From Takakia lepidozioides (lineage: Eukaryota > Streptophyta > Takakiopsida > Takakiales > Takakiaceae): a DNA stretch of 64,000 nucleotides. Below are positions 1-12,600 of the stretch, piece after piece (position 1 is the first letter of the stretch; the number at the start of each line of letters is the position of its first letter). The stretch covers positions 22,568,001 to 22,632,000 of the forward strand of contig CM060733.1 in NCBI GenBank assembly GCA_030704615.1, written 5' to 3'. A program made the translations under genes and the position numbers. The notes under the pieces were generated by a model. That model was not told the origin of the DNA. It saw nothing but the letters and a program-made list of their open reading frames with translations, and ran no database searches.

Positions 1-62
1 AGGCTGTGTCACGTCGTGATGGGCTGTGGCAGGCTGTGTTGGCTGTGATGGCTGTGTCACGC
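1..62 (-). repeat. Edge of the in-frame 30-bp tandem tract of E0
   Basis: Imperfect GGCTGTGTCACGTCGTGATG units, the reverse complement of the tract at 24711-25030 in E1 and 39480-39840 in E2. The tract lies between integrase and the third reading frame. Confidence 0.8.
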
Positions 63-3000
63 TTGTTTTGCCCGCCCTGGTCATATATACTCGGCCTAGC
101 GACAAATGCTCCATACTCCGTTCGTAACACCGGTGCAGCCCGTGACTGCTCTTGCGTTTCAACATGCAATTCATGCTGCAATGGTTTGTCATGGATACCA
201 CTGTACCCCTTTAACTTATTGGCATTGACTCTTCCCAGCATTTCTTTGTTAATGGTTTGTAACATGGCGGTGTTGTTATCATACATCTTTTGTATGACAT
301 AAGGTCCTTTCCATGGTGATTTAAGCTTAGAAGCTTTAATCTTTCCCTTTTTCTGCAACCATAGAACCAAATCTCCCGTCTTAAAAGTTTTTAACTTGCC
401 TTCATCAAACTGTTCCTTCCTCGTCATCTGAATTCTGGTCATATTATCAGCTGCATCAGCACGTACTTCTTCCACATGGTATAATTCGTGTTTCCTCACC
501 TTAATGGAATCTTGCAATTCCATTCTCTTTCCCCACTCCGTTCTCATGGTAGGTAACAGGAATTCCACTGGAAGTAAGGCTTCCATACCATAAACTAATT
601 GGAATGGTGTATACTTAGTGGTGACTTTATATGAAGTCTTGTATGACCACAAAGCTGTCAACAGCTTTGTATCCCAATCCGTTCTGTTTGCATTGACTAT
701 CTTAGCCAAGATAGTACATAGTATTTTGTTGGTAGCCTCTGCCTGTCCATTACCCTGTGGGTAATATGTTGTACTCTTCCTATGCACAATCATGAATTCT
801 TTAGTCAATAATTCAATGGTCTCATTAATGAAGTGACTTCCCTGATCACTGATAAATTCTAAGGGACAACCAAATCGTGTAAGTATGTTCTCATATAGAA
901 ACCTTGCTGTGGACTTGGCTGTGTTGTCCCTCAAAGCTTTAGCTTCCACCCATTTCGTAGTATAATCAGTGGCTGTAATTATGTACCTGTTCCGTGTATT
1001 CTTGGCTGGTGGGTTAATTGGTCCAACAAAGTCTAGTCCCCATTTCTGAAATGGTTCCGTAGGCATTGTAGGATGCAAGGCCATCCTTCCATATCTCTGC
1101 AAAGGTCCTAGCCTCTGACATTCATCACAACTCTGACAATACTCGTGTACATCTTTGAACAAAGTAGGCCACCAGTAACCTGCGAGTAGTAGCTTCCTAC
1201 TGGTAGTCTCTTCTCCAAAATGACCTCCAGCCACTCCTTTATGAACTTCCTCCAAACTTTATTTACTTCATGGTGGTACAAACATCGTTTTAGTACTCCA
1301 TCAGGTCCTAGCTTATACATTCTGCTTCCTACCATAGTATAAGGTAAAGCTTTGATAGCGATTCTCTTCCTCTGCTCCTTACCATAACTAGGTGGGCATT
1401 GACCATGAGTAAGGTAGTATCTGATTGGCCACTGCCAATCTAACCATTCATCTGCACTTCCTTTCACCTCCATTACAAATAAACTCGCATCAGGTAACTG
1501 ATCGTCCACTCCTGTGGCAGCCTCTCCTGTTGTTAGTCGTGACAAATGATCTGCCACAAGATGCAAACGGCCAGGCTTGTAAATAACTTCGAACTCAAAC
1601 TCATGCAAGATTATCAACCACCTCGCTATCCTTCCACTTATCAAAGGTTTGTTCACCAGATATATCAGAGCCTGGTGATCCACATAAAACATAAACTTTC
1701 TTCCCAATAGGTAATGCCTGAATTTCTTGACTGCATAAATCATTGCCAGTGCTTCTCTTTCAGTTGTGCTATAGTTCCTTTCAGCACTGTTCATCAACCT
1801 GCTAGCATAGTACACAGGTGAATCTATATTTCCTGTAACATTCTGGGCTAACACCGCTCCCAACGCTTCTCCTGATACATCCCAGTGAACGTGAAATACT
1901 ACATGCCAGTGAGGGTTTAATCAGCACAGGTGTAGTTGTTACTGACAGTGTAAGTTCCTCGAACGCCTGTTGACATTCAGCTGTCCAGGCAAACACTGCA
2001 TCTTTCTTCAGTAGCTTGCTCAATGGTGCTGCTATTTGTGCATACCTTTTGACAAATCTTCTGTAATAACTGGTTTGCCCAATGAATCTCCTTAGACTCT
2101 TAACATTCACTGGTGGTGGAGAGGCTTTAATGGCCTCTATCTTCCTGGGATCCACAAGAAGTCCTCTCTTACATACAATGTGTCCCAGAAGCACCCCTGA
2201 GTTCACACAGAAAGTACACTTCTCTGGATTCAGGCCCAGACCTCTCATCCTGCATCTGGCCAAGCATAACTCCAATTTATGCAAGTGCTCATTTTTAGAG
2301 CTGTACACACTGAAATCATCCAAGAACACCTGCATGAAATCATCCAGATACTCATGAAAAGATTCACTTATCACTCTCTGAAAGGTCGCTGGTGCATTAC
2401 AAAGTCCAAAGGGCATGACTTTGTATGCATAAGCACCCCAGTCTGTGATGAAAGCTGTTTTTCCTTGGTCTCCTTCTGCCACTTGTACTTGATTATAACC
2501 ACTGAACCCATCCATGAATGAGTACATCTCATGGCCTGCTACAGTGTCCAATACTGCTTCTGTGAATGGCAAAGGAAAAGGATCTTTCTTCGTACAAGCA
2601 TTTAGCTTCTTGTAGTTCACACATACTCTTAGTTTACCATTCTTCTTGGGAACTATAACAATGGGTGACAACCAAGTTGTATACTCTATTGGGTATATAA
2701 ACTTAGCCTCAACCATCTTCTTGATTTCTTCTCCAACCTTCTGTGCGTAGTTGGGATTCATTCTGTACCTCGCCTGCTTGATTGGTACTGACCCTGGTTC
2801 CAGTTCAATCTTATGCTGACAGACTTCAGGTGGTATTCCTTTTAGATCCTCATAGCTCCAAGCAAATACATCTCTGTATTTGATGAACAAGCTCTTAGCT
2901 TCTTCAAAGAATTCTGGCTCCAAATCAGCTCCTACTTTCACCATCCTCGGTTCCTCTTTAGTTCCCACATTCACTTCCCTCACCTGCTCATCAGCTGTGA

Positions 3001-3520
3001 TTGTCCAACCAGTCACCACTTCATCCTGTAAACTCACAGTGGCTGGTTCCTCTAGGATTTCCATTTCTCCTTCTCTTTCTTCATAGAAATGTGATGGGTA
3101 ACTACTGGTTTCCTCTTCAGTTGGTGTTGCTGTCACTACACCATAGCAGATACCTCTTAAACAACTTAGGCTTTCCAGCCGCATTTCTGCAACTTGCTCC
3201 CACTCTGGGTGTGCAGCAAACAGGGTAGCTTCCTGCTCCTCATCTAGTCCTTCTCTCCAGTCATACTCTCTGACTCCTTGAGGTCTTCTCGTAGCAGGTA
3301 ATCTACTAGATTTCTTTGTGGTAATTTGTCTCTCGTGTATCCCATTATGCACGGTTAATAACTGAGAATTCCAATCATGGAATACCCTGGCCTGCTTCAG
3401 CCACGGACGTCCCAATAATAAGGAGTAAGCCTCCATGACTTCATCCATCTTCAACACAGTTACTGTGATCATAAAGATCATCTTTTGTATCTGTATCTTA
3501 ACTCCTCTTATTAATCCCAA
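1..3520 (-). pseudogene. pol: Ty3/gypsy pol: reverse transcriptase, RNase H, integrase (broken)
   Basis: Encodes the replication and integration enzymes of an LTR retrotransposon. Reading leftwards: post-protease segment with SLLLGRPWL (about 3400), RT with the FLDDF catalytic motif (2311-2328), RNase H, then integrase with its HHCC finger and the DDE residues in LDFVG (about 1030), ISDQG (841-856) and GQAEATN (about 740). Two single-base changes relative to E1 break the frame: an extra A near 1918, at the RT/RNase H border, and a missing base near 1255 before the integrase finger. The RNase H start also reads HWDVS instead of HCDAS. From about 1250 leftwards the frame is open to the window edge. 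No start codon or protease active site is present, so this copy cannot make a full polyprotein. Confidence 0.93.
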
Positions 3521-3530
3521 TGGCTGTACA

Positions 3531-3660
3531 GGGGGCTGCTATTTCATGAGCGGCATGAGCATGAGCGGCATGAGCATGAGCGGAAAAAAAAAAAGCATGA
3601 GCAGACCATTGTGAGTCCACGGAAATAGGGTTAGGAGGCACGGAAATAGGGTCATGTGAA
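3531..3660. repeat. Terminal region of element A with CATGAGC subterminal repeats
   Basis: Outermost GGGGGCTGCTATTTCATGAGC-type sequence followed by several CATGAGCGG repeats, an A-run, and TCCACGGAAATAGGGTTAGGAGG. The same order in reverse complement occurs at 52635-52696 (running into the gap) and, more diverged, at 55085-55211. A third variant ends at 56344. This looks like a terminal inverted repeat with subterminal repeats, but no matching opposite end was found in the window. Confidence 0.6.
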
Positions 3661-3697
3661 GTTGGAATGTGGCACCAGTGGACTTGAAATGCAACAT

Positions 3698-3703
3698 TTT
3701 ATT
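3698..3703 (-). promoter_or_regulatory. Poly(A) signal AATAAA of ParB-methyltransferase gene, copy A
   Basis: AATAAA lies about 65 bases after the stop codon on the minus strand, in a segment nearly identical to the 3' flank of copy B. Confidence 0.65.
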
Positions 3704-6122
3704 GCAAATTTTGTGGCCAGCCACGTCTATACAAGTGTGTTCTAACTGTCATAGCCGGAATGGGCACTACTCTCCTACACCCTCCGAGGAACTTGCCCCA
3801 CCTTCTTCCTCATCCCCCTCATCCCCCTCATCCTCCGAGCTCTGTGATGCATCAGTTCCACTATGCCTCTCAAAAATCCCGTCCTCTCCTTGGGGGACTG
3901 TCCACCTCACCTCCTGGGAATCTTCTGCGTCTTCTCCCCCACTTTCCTCAGCAGAATCCAACACAAATCTACGAGCCCGATGGGCTCTAATAGCTGCTGC
4001 CTCCTCCCTCATCTTCATTTTCTTGAGGCTTGCCTCGTCTAAAATCTGCTGTACACGACTACGTTCGGAACACCTCCTAATGGACACCGAAGCAAGCCGG
4101 GCAGCATAAGTAGGAAGGATGTACTCCCTTTTTGGACTAGGCATGAAATCCCCCCTGGCAAAAAAAAGGCACGTTCCTCCTGCCCATGAACTCCGGTGTA
4201 GACGTCCCTCCGGCAGTACTTGGCATCCTACAGTAAGAACAAATCCACTTCAAGAATGTCAATACCAGCACAACCAGAAAGGGTTTTCAATGAAATAAGA
4301 GAGCGGAGGGAGGTGCCTCACAAAATCTGGAGGCAACTTACAATGCCACCACTCACTCGTAAACCGGGGGCTCCTCGGCCTCGATCCCAACTTCCTCCCC
4401 CTGCTCCTTCTCGGATTTTTCCTCATCCTCCGAGGATGCCTCTTCCTCTTTCGGCAGACGTTCAGCCGCTGCAAGTTCCGAGTTGTGGAGGGCAGTATCT
4501 GGCTCGAAGGCGAACACATGCCTGTCGGACAACGTCCCTGCCCACATTGAAGCACCTGAGGAACAAAGCGGCGGTTAATAGCTTGCGGCATGCAATTGCA
4601 ATGGGGCCAGGGGACAAACTGAGCACGTGAAGGCTTACCCGTGCCGCATGTGAGGTCCAGAATCCGCCCTTGGACATCCGAGCACGTCTCCATGAGGGTT
4701 TGGATGAAAGCAGGGCTCCGGGTCCGGCTGTACCGCCACGGTTTGCCTGTCTTTGTGTCCTTCGGCATACTAGAGTGGGGCACATAGTTGTAGAGGACAT
4801 CGTAGGTTACAGGGTCCACAGCGGCATCAACAAGACGACCGTCGTTGCGGAATTTGAACGTAGACCCTCTCTTCACAAAGCAATATGCCTCAAAACACCA
4901 ATGTCTGCACATCCAACAAAGAAGGGATCAATTCCAGGGTCTACTTAACATACACCACAATATGAAGTGAATGCAATAGATTGATAACTTACACTTTGGC
5001 CCTCTGTTCGCAACCCCTGCGTACTGATGCAGAACCATTTTCTGAGGAGGACGGGGTGACACTTTTCGGTGTCCACCTTGCCACCGCATTCTCTGTGGTC
5101 TTCCCTCTCGTGGCAAGGACAACCACACATCCACCGTCATCCAGAAGCATCCCCGCCAGCCCAAACCCGGCTTTCCAGTAGTCCTCAGTAAACCTGTTCC
5201 AGGTGGGCACACCATCCAGGCCCTCCAGCAGCTCCCCATCTGGAATGTCGAGGAGAATCATGTCGCAAGCTCTCTCCACTCAACCCCCCCCCGAGTGCTC
5301 TTGCAATTCGTGCTCACAGCCGTGAAGAATTCCATCATGGCTTCAAAACCAGGGTGTCTTTAGGCTCTGTACCGCCAGCCCTCTTCTTGGCTTTCCCCTT
5401 CTGCTCCGCCAGAGACTTGTTGTGTGCCACCTTCTTCGCCTGGCAGCGAGAGCGTCAAGGAAGCTCTCATTGACGCATTGGATGATGGTTGGAGGTTCTA
5501 GCTTTGGCCTGTGCGTAAACGTCACCGCCGATACCGCCGTGTAGGCTCGCCCTCAATGCCAACTTTTGGCAGAGCCAGTCCCACTCCGAACTGACTTGGG
5601 AACCCGGACGACCGGTGACTGGGTAGGAGCAACAGCAGTCGCAGGACCTTGAACAAATCGGCGTCGGAGTCACTCTCTTGGTCCCCTCCTGCGCCTCCTC
5701 CGATGCCCCGATGGTTTTCTTCTTTTTGGGTGTTACTGCAGTCACCTGTTTCCTTGTCCTTTTCCTTGACTTTACTCTTCTCATGCAATTTCTCCTGAAT
5801 TCCTGCCTGAGCAAGCTCTGCCGCTTTCCTGGAGTTCGCAAGCGCTTTTGCCTCTTTTGCACCCAACGGAGGCAGCGGAGCCCGTTTCGTCGGAATTCAG
5901 CATCCAGCTTCAATTGAAACTCGGATGGGTCGAGCGAGCCGGGCGGAAGGTCCACATACCAAGGGCAATCACGCAAATGTTCCAGATGCCACTCCTTCAC
6001 AATATCGTCAGTGTACATGGAGTCAGCCCAGGGTCCTCCTGCCAGGAAGAATGGTGGCTCGAAAGACAGATGACCTTTCTCCAAAGGGAGAACTTACAGT
6101 ACCTGCATTCATGAAAAACACA

Positions 6123-6793
6123 ATGAGGTCCGAAAATGGCTAAGTCCCTGAACGGCAATAGGGCCTGAACTGGAAAATGGCGCCGAATTTCCACTTCAGG
6201 GCCAGCCAGTCTAGGGACTTAGCCCGAAAATGGCTAAGTCCCTGAACGGCAATAGGGCCTGGAATGGAAAATGGCGCGAATTTCCAGTTCAGGGCACCAG
6301 TCTAGGGACTTAGCCCGAAAATGGCTAAGTCCCTGGACGGCAATAGGGCTAGAACTGGAAAATGGCGCCGAATTTCCACTTCAGGGCCAGCCAGTCTAGG
6401 GACTTAGCCCGAAAATGGCTGTCCTGAACGGCATAGGGCTGGAACTGAAAATGGCGCCGAATTTCCAGTTCAGGGCCAGCCAGTCTAGGGACTTAGCCCG
6501 AAAATGGCTAAGTCCTGGACGGCAATAGGGCCTAAATGGAATATGGGCGCCGAATTTCCACTTCAGGGCCAGCCAGTCTAGGGACTTAGCCCGAAAATGG
6601 CTAAGTCCCTGAACGGCAATAGGGCTGGAACTGGAAATGGGCCGAATTTCCACTTCAGGGCAGCCAGTCTAGGGACTTAGCCGAAAATGGCTAAGTCCTG
6701 GACGGCAATAGGGCCTAGAACTGGAAACGGCGCCGAATTTCCAGTTCCGGGCCAGCACACTAGGGACTTAGGCCGAAAATGGCTAAGTCCCTG
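6123..6793. repeat. Intron array 1: about 95-bp tandem units around GGCGCC
   Basis: Units read AAAATGGCGCCGAATTTCC, then CAGGGCCAGCCAGTCTAGGG, then ACTTAGCCCGAAAATGGC and TAAGTCCCTGAACGGCAATA. About seven units are visible before the N gap. GGGACTTAGCC and GGCTAAGTCCC form a second inverted pair in each unit. The array lies inside the intron between exons 5 and 6 of copy A, as array 6 does in copy B. Confidence 0.9.
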
Positions 6794-7293
6794 NNNNNNN
6801 NNNNNNNNNNNNNNNNNNNNNNNNNNNNNNNNNNNNNNNNNNNNNNNNNNNNNNNNNNNNNNNNNNNNNNNNNNNNNNNNNNNNNNNNNNNNNNNNNNNN
6901 NNNNNNNNNNNNNNNNNNNNNNNNNNNNNNNNNNNNNNNNNNNNNNNNNNNNNNNNNNNNNNNNNNNNNNNNNNNNNNNNNNNNNNNNNNNNNNNNNNNN
7001 NNNNNNNNNNNNNNNNNNNNNNNNNNNNNNNNNNNNNNNNNNNNNNNNNNNNNNNNNNNNNNNNNNNNNNNNNNNNNNNNNNNNNNNNNNNNNNNNNNNN
7101 NNNNNNNNNNNNNNNNNNNNNNNNNNNNNNNNNNNNNNNNNNNNNNNNNNNNNNNNNNNNNNNNNNNNNNNNNNNNNNNNNNNNNNNNNNNNNNNNNNNN
7201 NNNNNNNNNNNNNNNNNNNNNNNNNNNNNNNNNNNNNNNNNNNNNNNNNNNNNNNNNNNNNNNNNNNNNNNNNNNNNNNNNNNNNNNNNNNNN
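6794..7293. other. Assembly gap, exactly 500 N
   Basis: The round length marks a placeholder of unknown true size. It falls inside a tandem array, where assemblies usually break. Confidence 0.99.
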
Positions 7294-7984
7294 TAGCTCC
7301 TCGGACTCTTCCTGCGGCTCTTCGGATTCCTGCGGATCCCTCCAGCACGTCCACCTTCCTGTTGGCATGCAACATGTTCTGCATTCAAGTCTCTAGAATT
7401 CAGTCTAAGAATTACAGAGAAAATGGGGGTTCGGTGCTCGATCAGCTGCGCGCACAGCCGGATCGCATGGAGCTCTCACTGGTGGCTGGGTGGCCGAGTG
7501 GCTTGTGCTCGGAGATGGCAATCTCCTCCTGTAGACGCATCTGCTTCCTCTCCCCTTCGGCATTGGCCTACGTCCGAAGTATAATTTCCGGAGCTTGCGA
7601 CGAGGTCTCCTGTCTGTGCACGAACTCCCCCCTCTCAGGTTCGAGCAGAATTAAGAAGAAGAGAGAGGGAAAAGGGGCAAAGAGTGCAGATGGAAAGGGC
7701 GCGAGAGGGGTGACTGAGGGGAGACACGACAAAAGTAGATGAAACGGCGGTGAGCACCACTTGGGTTCTGTTCAAAAGGGTTGGACGAAAGTGTCTCCTC
7801 GTGGACTTTGCGTCATTACGAAATTCGAATAGTTCAGGGTACGCCTGCCGTCCGAAAAAAAACAAACATCATTATCCAACGATCTGCCGCGCCGGCCTCA
7901 TGCCCCTTCAGTCAGATAGAGTGCCGACATGTGCAGAACTCCGTTGCTCCACGTGTTCAATTTCAAGGCATTTCCATCCCAGCG
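7294..7984. other. Intronic stretch without a recognised gene
   Basis: Lies between the gap and array 2, within the long intron of copy A. An open plus-strand frame covers 7294-7742 but has no family resemblance I recognise and an Arg/Lys/Gly-rich end. It may be part of an unrelated insertion into the intron, since copy B lacks it. Confidence 0.5.
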
Positions 7985-9490
7985 TCTGATGAGTTGGAGC
8001 GAAAATGCGAATGCGGCGCCGCATTTCCGTTAAGTACCTCACACGAAGCTACACATCCATACTTGTTGGAAGAAAAATGCGGCACCGCATTTCCGTTCCA
8101 CTTCACATACTTAGTTGTTGAACGGAAATACGGTGCCCGCATTTGTCCCAAAGCTCCTTGTATTGGATTCAAAAGGGAAACTGCGGCGCAAGCAATTTCC
8201 GTTCTGGAATGTCGAAAGGTGCGATTCGGACGGGAATGAGGCACAATTTTCAATTCCCGTGGTTCATGATTTTCAATGTGAACGGAAATGCGTGTCCGGC
8301 ATTTACCGCATTTGTTCCCCCCTTCACATACGTTAGTTGATGAACGAAAATGTCGTGCCACATTTCCGTTCGGGAAGTATAGAGGTCTCACCTGGACAGA
8401 AATGCCGGTGCCGCATTTCCGGTCTGGAAAGTTTGAAGGTCTCACATGGATGGAAATGCGGCAATTCCGGTAGCACAGCTCCAGGCCCCATATAGAAAAC
8501 GGAAATGCGGGCGCCGCATTTCCGTTTAAAATGTCGGAAGGTGCGACTCGGACGGAAATGCGGTGCCGCATTTCTATTCCCGTTGCGCACGATTTTCAGT
8601 CAGAACGGAAATGCGGTACCGCATTTCCGTTCTGTAGAGTATTAACGTCTGACGCTGGCAGAAATGGGTGGGTTGTGCCGCATTTTCGTTCCACAGCTCC
8701 ATCCCTCACATACAAAAACGGAAATGCGGCGCCGCATTTCCGGTTTGGAATGTCGGAAGGTGCGACTCGACGAAAATGCGGTACCGCATTTCAGTTCCGA
8801 TTTGTTTCAGGATATTTCATCAGAACGGAAATGCGGTGCCGCATTTCCCTTTGAATCTAATACATTCCGTTCTGGAATGTTGGAGGTGCGACTCGGAAAT
8901 GCGTTGCCGCATTTCAGTTCCGATGTTCACGATTTTCAGTCAGAACGGAAATGCGGTACCGCATTTCCGTTCTGGAATGTTGGTAGGGCGACTCGGATGG
9001 AAATACGCTGCCGCATTTCAGTTCAGATGGTTCACGATTTTCAGTCAGAACGGAAATGCGGTTACCGCATTTCCGTTCTGGATAGTATGAATGTCTCAAG
9101 CGGTCGGAATTGCGCTGTATGAAGCTATCGGAATCGCACTCGGCTCCATGCATCAGATACAAAATGGAAATGTGGCGCCGCATTTCCGTTCTGGAATGTC
9201 GGAAATTGCCACTCGGACAGAAATGCGGTGCCGCATTTATGTTCCCGTTGTTCATAATTCTCAATCAGAACGGAAATGCGGTACCGCATTTCCGTTCCAC
9301 CTTCACACACCGTGCTTGTGATGGAAATGCGTACCGCATTTCCGTTTGGAGAGTATGAAATGTCTTTTAAGGACGGAAATGTGCTGCAGCATTTCTATTC
9401 CTCAGCTCCATGCATCAGATACAAAATGGAAATGCGGCGCCGCATTTCCGTTCTGGAATGTCGGAAAAGTGCGACTCGGACGGAAATGCG
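7985..9490. repeat. Intron array 2: long perfect palindromes, core GGAAATGCGGCGCCGCAT
   Basis: About fifteen palindromes are spaced roughly 90-110 bp apart, separated by GGAATGTCGGAAGGTGCGAC-like spacers or CACGATTTTCAGT. Cores vary as GGCGCC, GGTACC and GGTGCC. Units at 8601-8634 and 8941-8974 are perfect 34-bp palindromes. The array is absent from the matching intron of copy B and is flanked by array-1-type sequence, so it looks nested. Confidence 0.9.
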
Positions 9491-9499
9491 GTGCCGCAT

Positions 9500-9645
9500 G
9501 GACTTAGACCGAAAATGGCTAAGTCCCTCGACGGCAATAGGGCCTGGAACTGGAAAATGGCGCCGAATTTCCAGTTCCGGGCCAGCCAGTCTAGGGACTT
9601 AGCCATTTTCGGAGCCCTGACTGGAAATTCGGCGCCATTTTTCCC
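9500..9645. repeat. Array-1-type units resuming after array 2
   Basis: GACTTAGACCGAAAATGGC and GGCGCCGAATTTCCAGTTCC units like those at 6123-6793, placed next to the exon 5 donor at 9711. Their position on both sides of array 2 indicates that array 2 interrupted an older array. Confidence 0.85.
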
Positions 9646-12600
9646 TAACACCACTTGAGGCCTCTAACATCCTGAAATGCCAGGACTTGAAAGAAAGGAA
9701 CGCGTATGTACCTGTACAGAAGGCGCATTGCTGCTTTGTCCTGCGTTCGGCTGGTCGGTGAACTCGTGGCTCCGGCGAGCATTTGCTATCTCCCGAAAGA
9801 ATAGGTTGGTTTGTAGAGCAGAAAGTACCTCGTCACATAGTCACGTAGGTCTCTGCTGCAGGAGATATCTCCATCTTGAACTGATGTGCTTGTGTGTCCA
9901 GCTGCTCTTGCGCATTCGCGTCACCTGTGGAGATTGTCCATCAGATCGCTTTCCTCAAAAAATACAATGAATCCACCCCCTACTAGAGTAGAAGCCCCAA
10001 ACGAAGCGTGGGAAGTACCTGGAACCACCATGTCATGCGGTTCATCCACATGTCGAATGTGGGGTCAGAGAGTTTGTCCGTTTGGGGAAGCTCCACATGT
10101 CCCTGGTACTTTGAGAACCATTCCAGATTTGGAGCCACCGGTCTGTCCAACCACCCAGCATATTCGTAAGCGCCAAACACCACAAAAAGGAGTTGTTGCC
10201 ACCACAATTTTGTTAAGAATGTATCACCTTTTCTGTTGCATCCACACAGGATGTGGCTAGACGATGGAGCTTCTCCAATGTCATCGTGGGCTTCAGAGTG
10301 CAAGAGTAGTGCTTCCCCACCTCCACCAGAAAGTCGGCACCAAGGGCGGGATCAGCTATGGCCACGTACTTTTACCATCCGCGACTTGTACTTTATGCGG
10401 GCCCTCACCTCCGCAGCTTTGACATACGATTTGAGTTCCGGGAGGGTTGGATTCTTCTCCTCTGACTCCATGTAGAACCTCCGCGCATGTGCCAAATCCT
10501 GCTGTATTTTCGTCTGTCAAGAATGCGCACATAAGATTAGAGATCCTGCTCAACACAATTTCTTGTATTGGGGAGGAGAGACAGATTAGCTCAACAAAAC
10601 TGTCAGGAGCTTTACCCGAAATATGTAGTCCACCATGGCGTCGACGCTCAGCCTATACCAGGTTCTGTCTGCCTTTGCCTCCGACTTGCGCAGGAGGTCG
10701 GCACTGAGGGAATTGGCAAACTCTTGCACCCCCTGCTTCCCGACATCCTTCACTCGGAAGAGCATATGGGACAAGTTGGTGGCAATGAAGGCATTCTCAG
10801 TCACCCTGCAGTGCCACATTTCCATCAAACAATACTGAAATGGGAATTTTCATCATATATGAGGATTCGCAATGAAATGACTTCCAAATTCAAAGTCCAA
10901 AAGCGAGAGGGGTTGTAGCTTACGAGTTGATGTTGGACATTGCAGCTTTGAGAAGACTGCGATCTTTGGGCCCGCAACCTTCAGCACAACACAATCGACG
11001 GCGAAATGCCAATCGAGATCGTTGGGGTGGGTTTGGGCAATGTGCTCCATCCATGCCAGGAGGCGATGATTGCCGTCCCACACGTAGAACATCTTACCGG
11101 ACATGTGCTGGAAAAGAGGATCACTAGCAATCGATCTCTCGAACTCCTCATTTCGCGTTTGCCAATGGGGACCCCATTTGTCCACCTCATCGGAAGTGTG
11201 GGCACGGGAAGCTCCGTGGTCGTTCTCAATGGAAACGTAAAACGCGGCAGACCCCATTCGATATCCATCCCGGAAGAGAATTTCAGCTTGTCGATATCGC
11301 CTGGAGGGCAGGTCTCACCACCTGCAATGACACCAAGCGGCAAAGGGAATTCGAAGCTTGGCCGGGTATCAATGCCCCCCAGCACCCTGCCAATGTTGCT
11401 GTGGGTTGCCCTCCAACATCTTGGCAGCGGCCAACTTCATATCCGCCTCAGACATGACGTCTGCTGCAGAGGGGTTTTCCGGCAGCCCACCAGGACCGCC
11501 AAATCCAGCCTGTATGCTCCGGGTTTGGGGCCTGGGGATGTCCGGGAGGATGTCATCCTGGTCAGAAACCTCCATGTCGTCCTCCTCAACAGGGTCAGCC
11601 ACCTGCGAAACCACCTCCAGCACTCTTGTCGTCTCTACTGCCCTCTCCCTGGCTTCACCTCGAACTTGCACAATCCGTGCTCTTTCAGGTGTTCTTTCCT
11701 CTCCTCCACTCTCCACCGTATGGGTAATTGCGGGGCTGCTCTTGCCCGCGATGGTCTAACCGGTGTGTTACTGCCTCTCTGTGGTGTCTTGGAGGGATCC
11801 ACCGTCTCTGTGCGTCCCTCGCTTACATTGGCATCTGTCATTTGGGCACCCCTGGCCTCTTCAGCTGCCTTTTGTTTTCCTCCTGGCTAGCATTCTGTCT
11901 CGTCTGTTCTTTTGCCCTCTCTTTTGCCCTCTCACGGCCTTTTTGTTTCTTACTAGGGCTAGCAGCAGGGGAGCCCTCCAGGACGACCACCTTTGATTGA
12001 GGCGAACTGACACCCTCGCGCGCACTGCTCACTCCCCCCTCCGCAGCCCGTGACTGCTCTCTCGCCGGGGATTGCATGTGCTTAGCTTTCTTCTTTCTTT
12101 GCATGGGCGGGCCCTACTGCATGTGCATGAAACAACCTCCATTGCCGGATCTGCTGTCCTCACGCCCTTCACCTGCCATGCCGCCTGCACCAACCTCCCC
12201 AATGCCTACTCTGTCGTAATCTCGTTGCAAGTCCTCTCGTCCACCAACAAAAGGTTTAAGTTTGCCCTCTCGCCCCAAGTTGGGCGATTCAAACATGCGA
12301 TGAGTTGGAGTTGTCGATGATACCACCAGCGTGCCGGGCTCGTCGTCACTCTGTCATGACAAAAATCGTGAAAACCAACATCGGTGCAAAAAGCAGCATC
12401 GCAACGAGCAGCGCAACCACCATAGCAACAATCATGTAGCAAAAATGAAAACATAACAAGTTTAGGAAGTATGGAGAGCCATGCAACAACAATGAAAACA
12501 AATGCAACCATTGCCTAAGAATGACATGCACAAGCAGCCTTCTCCAGAGCTGCCGGATTTGCACACGCATTGCAAACAATCTAAGATTCACTCAACTATC

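Larger units (their letters stand above)
1..3529 (-). mobile_element. E0: Ty3/gypsy element fragment, same family as E1 and E2
   Basis: Minus-strand internal region of an LTR retrotransposon, closely similar to E1 in this window. It starts inside the protease-RT linker at 3529 and runs off the left edge within the 30-bp tandem tract. Gag, the protease active site and both LTRs are absent here. The right end is abrupt: matching to E1 stops after GGCTGTAC and the GGGGGCTGCTATTTC end of element A follows, so element A interrupts or abuts E0. Confidence 0.93.

Noticed and set aside
5343-6194. Separate small genes opposite exon 6 of copy A
   Set aside because: They are antisense or shifted frames of the methyltransferase exon, as the comparison with 50150-51276 shows.
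7485-7650. tRNA- or SINE-like boxes (TGGCCGAGTGG near 7490 and GGTTCGAGC near 7637)
   Set aside because: The boxes are about 145 bases apart, too far for a tRNA or typical tRNA-derived SINE, and no cloverleaf stems pair around them.
6687-7742. Long frames spanning the N gap (also 52638-53431)
   Set aside because: The openness comes only from N bases.
7985-9490. CRISPR array
   Set aside because: Repeats are long palindromes with related, not unique, spacers; the region is in a eukaryotic intron and no cas genes are present.
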